From Tomocerus qinae (Eukaryota; Arthropoda; Collembola; Entomobryomorpha; Tomoceridae): a stretch of 64,000 nt of DNA. The DNA lies in contig CM034546.1 in the NCBI GenBank assembly GCA_020055645.1, forward strand, positions 129,229,875 to 129,293,874, given 5' to 3'. A model generated the notes under the pieces. It saw only the letters and a program-made list of their open reading frames with translations. It had not been told where the DNA came from and made no database searches. This document shows positions 59,005 through 64,000 of the stretch, one piece after another; the stretch's first letter is position 1; each line of letters opens with the position of its first letter. The translations under genes and the position numbers were made by a program.

Positions 59005-60381
59005 GGATGGCGAAAGAACAAATACAATTAAATTGATTTTCTGCTTCAAATGGCTTCAAAAACTAAACAATTTAATTGACCATAGTTGTGTCAAAGATTA
59101 AAATATGATTGAAATCTCAATATAAAAAATACTAATTTCAGGATGTTTTGAAAAAATTGAGAAAAGTTGACGTATAATTTTTTCAGTGGTTGAAGTGGAT
59201 TTTTCCAATAGCGTCAATGTTTAAGCCTTGTTTCAGATTCAAACAAAAAAATCTAAGTCGGATGCACAGTTTGAGAATTATCTAGTAAAAACTGAAAAAA
59301 TTAATCTTCCGCTAGAATTAATGTACTCGACCTTTTTAGTTTTTGCATATTGCATACTTGCCAATCTTAACTATATATAGAAAGTCTATTAAATTGCAAA
59401 CATCTTTAACCCTATATCTATTACGACTTTTACGACATATAAATAATTAAAATCTCGTTCATGCACGTTTCCTGTCATATATTGAGTTTTTAAACGTCGG
59501 TACGAACGCAGATGCAATCAAGAAGGTACAAGAGTCGAGAAAGACATCAAAGTCTGGTAATTTTTGTATCTATATCTAAAGGCACAATCGAGCAATATCA
59601 GAACTGCACATTTACAATCACCATAAATGTTTACTAATGCATTTACGAATAGTATTTAAAATAATTGGAAAGTACTGTTTACATTTATTTACTATTTAAA
59701 ATCATGTACCTGGACGACTTACTGTATTCGATTTTTAATAGTGTTCAAACAAAATTCTCAAGGAAAAATAAAATTACTTACTTCTCTTCTTATTGGTATT
59801 TTGCTCATAATAAAATGTACTTGTAATTAATATAAATAGTATTTGTTATCTATTCTATCTTCTCTAACTGTCTTCTCAAATTGTACTAAGTGTTTGAAAA
59901 ATGAATAAAAAATAATTCTATTCATATTCCTAGAGAAAGCAACTTTCACCAATTACTGTAGTTAATTAAATAGTTGCAAATAATAAAAAACGTTCTACTA
60001 CTTACTTAGTTTTAGTTATGTTATGTTATGTTATGTTAACACGTATTTTTAATTTCAATGTTCTCAATTCTCAACATCTCACGGCATGTAGTAGTATAAT
60101 AAATGAAATACAACATTGAAAATAACGCTTTCATAAATATTGGTGGAAATTCGAAGAAAAATTTTTTAAAGACATAAAATGGTGTTTATGCACTTGGAAA
60201 CAGATGGGTTATAAAAAAAATGACGGTATAAACAACGATTGAAGTCTGCAGAAAAATTTGTCTTTATTTATGGCGAACAAATTGGCAAATCCTTAATTGT
60301 AAATGGATTTCATTGGAAAAGAACAATGACGGTGAATGGAAGATGGTCAACGTTCCAAGTTTTTGGTATAATAAATCCAAA
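59005..60381. other. Intergenic; (ATGTT)n microsatellite
   Basis: No gene seen. A pentanucleotide run lies at about 60015-60040. Confidence 0.5.
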
Positions 60382-63321
<2,940 letters not shown>

Positions 63322-64000
63322 TCGTACGCAGTTGACCGTGGAATAGAATTTTGCAGAGCTTAAAGTTGAAGGATATCCTCGACATTCAATTGAAGCTCAT
63401 GCAGTGTAATTCAATCTTCAATGTAATAATATGACATTATCAAAGTTGACTTAGCTATAAAGTACAGACACACTAAAAAGCACTCCCATCCATGTAACCC
63501 CTGTACAGGGTAGCGAAAAATACAGTTGTTTGATTAGGTTAGATTTTCAGTCACCCTGTATAGGGGGAGGGAGGTGCAGGGTGCTTTTAATGTCACTGCT
63601 ATAAATGTGATGCTGCAATAAAGCTGAGATATTAAGATCTTGAAAAATGCTGAAGCACAAAATGCGTCGGCATTGATAGCGTGTATTGCTGCAAGGCTTA
63701 TCTAAAGAAGTATTACGCTATTCTATAAATAGCTGGACCTAATTATCATGCACTACGCGTAGTATTGATAATTTTGTCACGTTGGCAATAAATATTAGAG
63801 CTTTGATTGTATGAATTGTACAATACTTTTTTCTTTTCCCTATTGTAATATAAAGTTATTTATATTGTTACATAAAAAATAATTCACATGCAATACAGAA
63901 AGTCATGTGCACATCTCCCAATTGATGTGTAGGTTACAAACATGCAAGATTATACCGAAGTATAAAAAAGTGTGCTTTATTATTATTGGTAGTTGTTTTT
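63322..64000. other. 5' flank of the esterase; small inverted repeat
   Basis: No gene seen. A roughly 120-base segment (63475-63595) is bounded by aaaaagcactccc and the inverted gggtgctttt, containing complementary cccctgtacaggg and ccctgtatagggg words. It looks like a tiny MITE. Confidence 0.5.

Overview
This is eukaryotic, AT-rich, animal nuclear DNA: short introns with GT-AG (and some GC-AG) splice sites, tiny exons, and many transposon fragments. The gene set (divergent ionotropic receptors, a CYP2-clan-type P450, M1 aminopeptidase, acid lipase, carboxylesterase, alpha-arrestin, F-box/LRR protein) fits an arthropod. A springtail-like hexapod is my best guess from that mix, but it is inference, not proof. 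No rRNA, tRNA, CRISPR or bacterial-type operon was seen. Exons were joined by hand from open frames, family motifs and phase-compatible splice sites.

Layout. 1-6096: an ionotropic-receptor-like gene (+) split by a 4.7 kb DIRS-type (tyrosine recombinase) retrotransposon. 6981-9560: a complete seven-exon P450 (-). 10065-13353: a 3.3 kb nested palindrome that can fold into a three-way junction. 13928-15812: a two-exon F-box protein (-). 16909-22950: a secreted M1 aminopeptidase (-) with a 1.46 kb TIR transposon inside a coding exon. 24039-26093: a second ionotropic receptor (-), intronless, with one in-frame TGA. 26934-28120: a coding-frame-preserving minisatellite. 29385-32487: a many-exon, low-complexity gene of unknown function (-). 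33390-38521: a decayed THAP/P-element transposase (-) whose long intron holds satellite arrays. 38920-41720: repeat-rich.

42824-44292: a three-exon PRXL2B/SelU-type thioredoxin-fold protein (-) with a TGA at the catalytic cysteine position, a strong selenoprotein candidate. 46762-47193: a single-granulin secreted peptide (-). 48158-49266: a hAT-like non-autonomous element with a perfect 8-bp target duplication. 50060-52468: acid lipase (-) with a 22-bp microexon. 54294-55078: a secreted DOPA 4,5-dioxygenase-like protein (-). 57169-58590: an arrestin-domain protein (+). 60382-63321: a carboxylesterase (-).

The genes do not form one pathway. Several are environmental-response or digestive types (chemoreceptors, P450, esterase, lipase, aminopeptidase). 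The strongest theme is transposon activity in genes: one element interrupts a receptor exon, another a peptidase exon, and a small TIR family sits next to splice sites of the lipase, the esterase and the low-complexity gene. The most notable biology is the candidate selenoprotein, the receptor with a single nonsense codon, the clean frame-preserving DIRS insertion and the three-way-junction palindrome.
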